In this document: piece after piece, positions 5,943-6,501 of the stretch
How the letters are laid out: each line of letters opens with the position of its first letter
How positions within the stretch are numbered: the stretch's first letter is position 1
Assembly: GCA_945885485.1 (NCBI GenBank)
Contig: CAMCYT010000146.1
Span: forward strand, 1-6,501
DNA length: 6,501 bases
Reading direction: 5' to 3'
DNA from: Prosthecobacter debontii
GTDB taxonomy: Bacteria > Verrucomicrobiota > Verrucomicrobiia > Verrucomicrobiales > Akkermansiaceae
Made by a program: the position numbers and the translations under genes
Notes under the pieces: generated by a model
The model's database searches: none
Seen by the model: only the letters and a program-made list of their open reading frames with translations
What the model was told of the DNA's origin: nothing

Positions 5943-6041
5943 AACCAAGAACCACAAAGCCGAGTGAGCGCTAGCGAGCCATCCACTCGAAACGAAGTTC
6001 TGACCGCTTGGACGGAGCAAAGCGGAGTCAAACCAAGAACC
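5943..6041. repeat. 99-base segment bounded by 11-bp direct repeats, with two hairpins
   Basis: AACCAAGAACC occurs at 5943-5953 and again at 6031-6041, with a third partial copy CAAGAACC at 5899-5906. Between the full copies are the inverted pair CGAGTG/CACTCG (5961-5966 with 5984-5989), enclosing the palindrome CGCTAGCG (5969-5976), and CCGCTT/AAGCGG (6004-6009 with 6020-6025). The segment starts 2 bases past the purH stop and has no credible gene. It looks like a repeat cassette or an intergenic hairpin family. Confidence 0.5.
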
Positions 6042-6043
6042 TC

Positions 6044-6501
6044 TTAATGCCTGAAATGACGGTGTCCCGTGAAGACCATCGCCATTCCCGCAGCATCCGC
6101 CGCAGCAATAACTTCTTCATCGCGCATCGATCCTCCTGGTTGGATACAAGCGGTTGCACCTGCATCAATAGCAGACTGTAACCCATCGGCGAATGGGAAC
6201 ATAGCGTCCGAAGCGACGATAGATCCTTGTAGCGACAAACCAGCTTCTTTCGCTTTCCAAATAGCAATTCTAGACGAATCCACCCGACTCATCTGACCAG
6301 CACCGATTCCCAACGTGCGATCCGCATTCGCATAAACGATCGCATTCGACTTCACGTGTTTGACCACGCGCCACCCGAAACGCATCGCGCGTATTTCTTC
6401 CTGAGTTGGCGGGCGCTTGGTAACCACTTTGCTTTCCAAGTTATCTAAACCAAGAACTGTGTGATCCCTATCCATCACCATCAAGCCACCTGGGCTCGAA
6501 C
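6044..6501 (-). CDS. purH: PurH C-terminal part: AICAR formyltransferase/IMP cyclohydrolase (partial)
   Basis: This is the final 151 residues of the bifunctional enzyme that carries out the last two steps of purine synthesis, formylation of AICAR and ring closure to IMP, in the cytoplasm. The visible part belongs to the AICAR transformylase domain. It shows WRVVKHVKSNAIVYAN, GIGAGQMSRVDS, ASDAMFPFADG, IQPGGSMRDEEVIAAAD and the family ending FTGHRHFRH. The frame is open through the right edge of the window (in frame to 6499), and the residues before the internal methionines (PGGLMVMDRD) are already family-like. The true start is therefore outside and no start codon seen here should be used. 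The N-terminal cyclohydrolase domain is not visible. The stop TAA is at 6044-6046. Confidence 0.95.
   Translation of the reverse strand, partial: SSPGGLMVMDRDHTVLGLDNLESKVVTKRPPTQEEIRAMRFGWRVVKHVKSNAIVYANADRTLGIGAGQMSRVDSSRIAIWKAKEAGLSLQGSIVASDAMFPFADGLQSAIDAGATACIQPGGSMRDEEVIAAADAAGMAMVFTGHRHFRH

Noticed and set aside
6044..6484. Treating the PurH fragment as a complete 146-residue gene starting at 6484
   Set aside because: The frame continues open to the window edge with family-like residues, so this is a truncated view of a longer gene rather than a small protein.
1..6501. A new multi-gene defence or biosynthetic system
   Set aside because: The genes are recognisable families from unrelated pathways, with no conserved-looking cassette of unknown genes. 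I see no evidence for such a system.

Overview
The window is bacterial chromosome with a gene density and gene content typical of ordinary core metabolism. It also carries one domesticated transposase locus and several hairpin-forming repeats between genes. Base composition is intermediate. Shine-Dalgarno sequences are mostly absent in front of the best starts. The gene set (norspermidine/spermidine-type NspC, a RAYT transposase with REP hairpins, one TatA, a PBP2 and PurH) would fit a Gram-negative bacterium such as a member of Verrucomicrobiota. That phylum is an inference from overall impression and cannot be proven here.

Layout. Positions 1-804 hold a REPtron: a REP-associated tyrosine transposase (66-695, +) flanked by REP-like units. 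Each unit is a short GC-rich hairpin with GGAG at its foot: one copy on the left (8-33) and a cluster of three on the right (696-801). Next is nspC (774-2081, +), carboxynorspermidine decarboxylase, whose 5' end runs into the REP cluster. The gap 2082-2404 holds two strong hairpins sharing a CCGCAGT/ACTGCGG core, with A+T-rich degenerate repeats between them. Then come tatA (2405-2674, +) and a gene for a membrane-anchored or secreted endonuclease/exonuclease/phosphatase-fold enzyme (2729-3697, +). A convergent junction with a hairpin (3743-3764) separates these from the minus-strand genes: a penicillin-binding protein 2 (3772-5862, -) and, upstream of it on the same strand, the C-terminal part of purH (6044-6501, -, cut by the window edge). 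The 181-base gap between purH and the PBP gene contains three hairpins and an 11-base direct repeat.

How the genes relate. No pathway is complete here. NspC makes the last step of (nor)spermidine synthesis, TatA belongs to twin-arginine export, PBP2 to cell elongation, and PurH to the end of purine synthesis. tatA and the nuclease gene may be co-transcribed (54-base gap). purH and the PBP gene are co-directional, but hairpins and a candidate promoter lie between them.

I found no convincing new multi-gene system. The most interesting material is structural: the REP units with compensatory stem changes around the RAYT gene and their overlap with the nspC start; the paired hairpins at 2082-2300; the PBP2 with a signal-peptide-like N-terminus and an acidic, internally duplicated C-terminal tail; and the repeat-rich purH-PBP2 gap.
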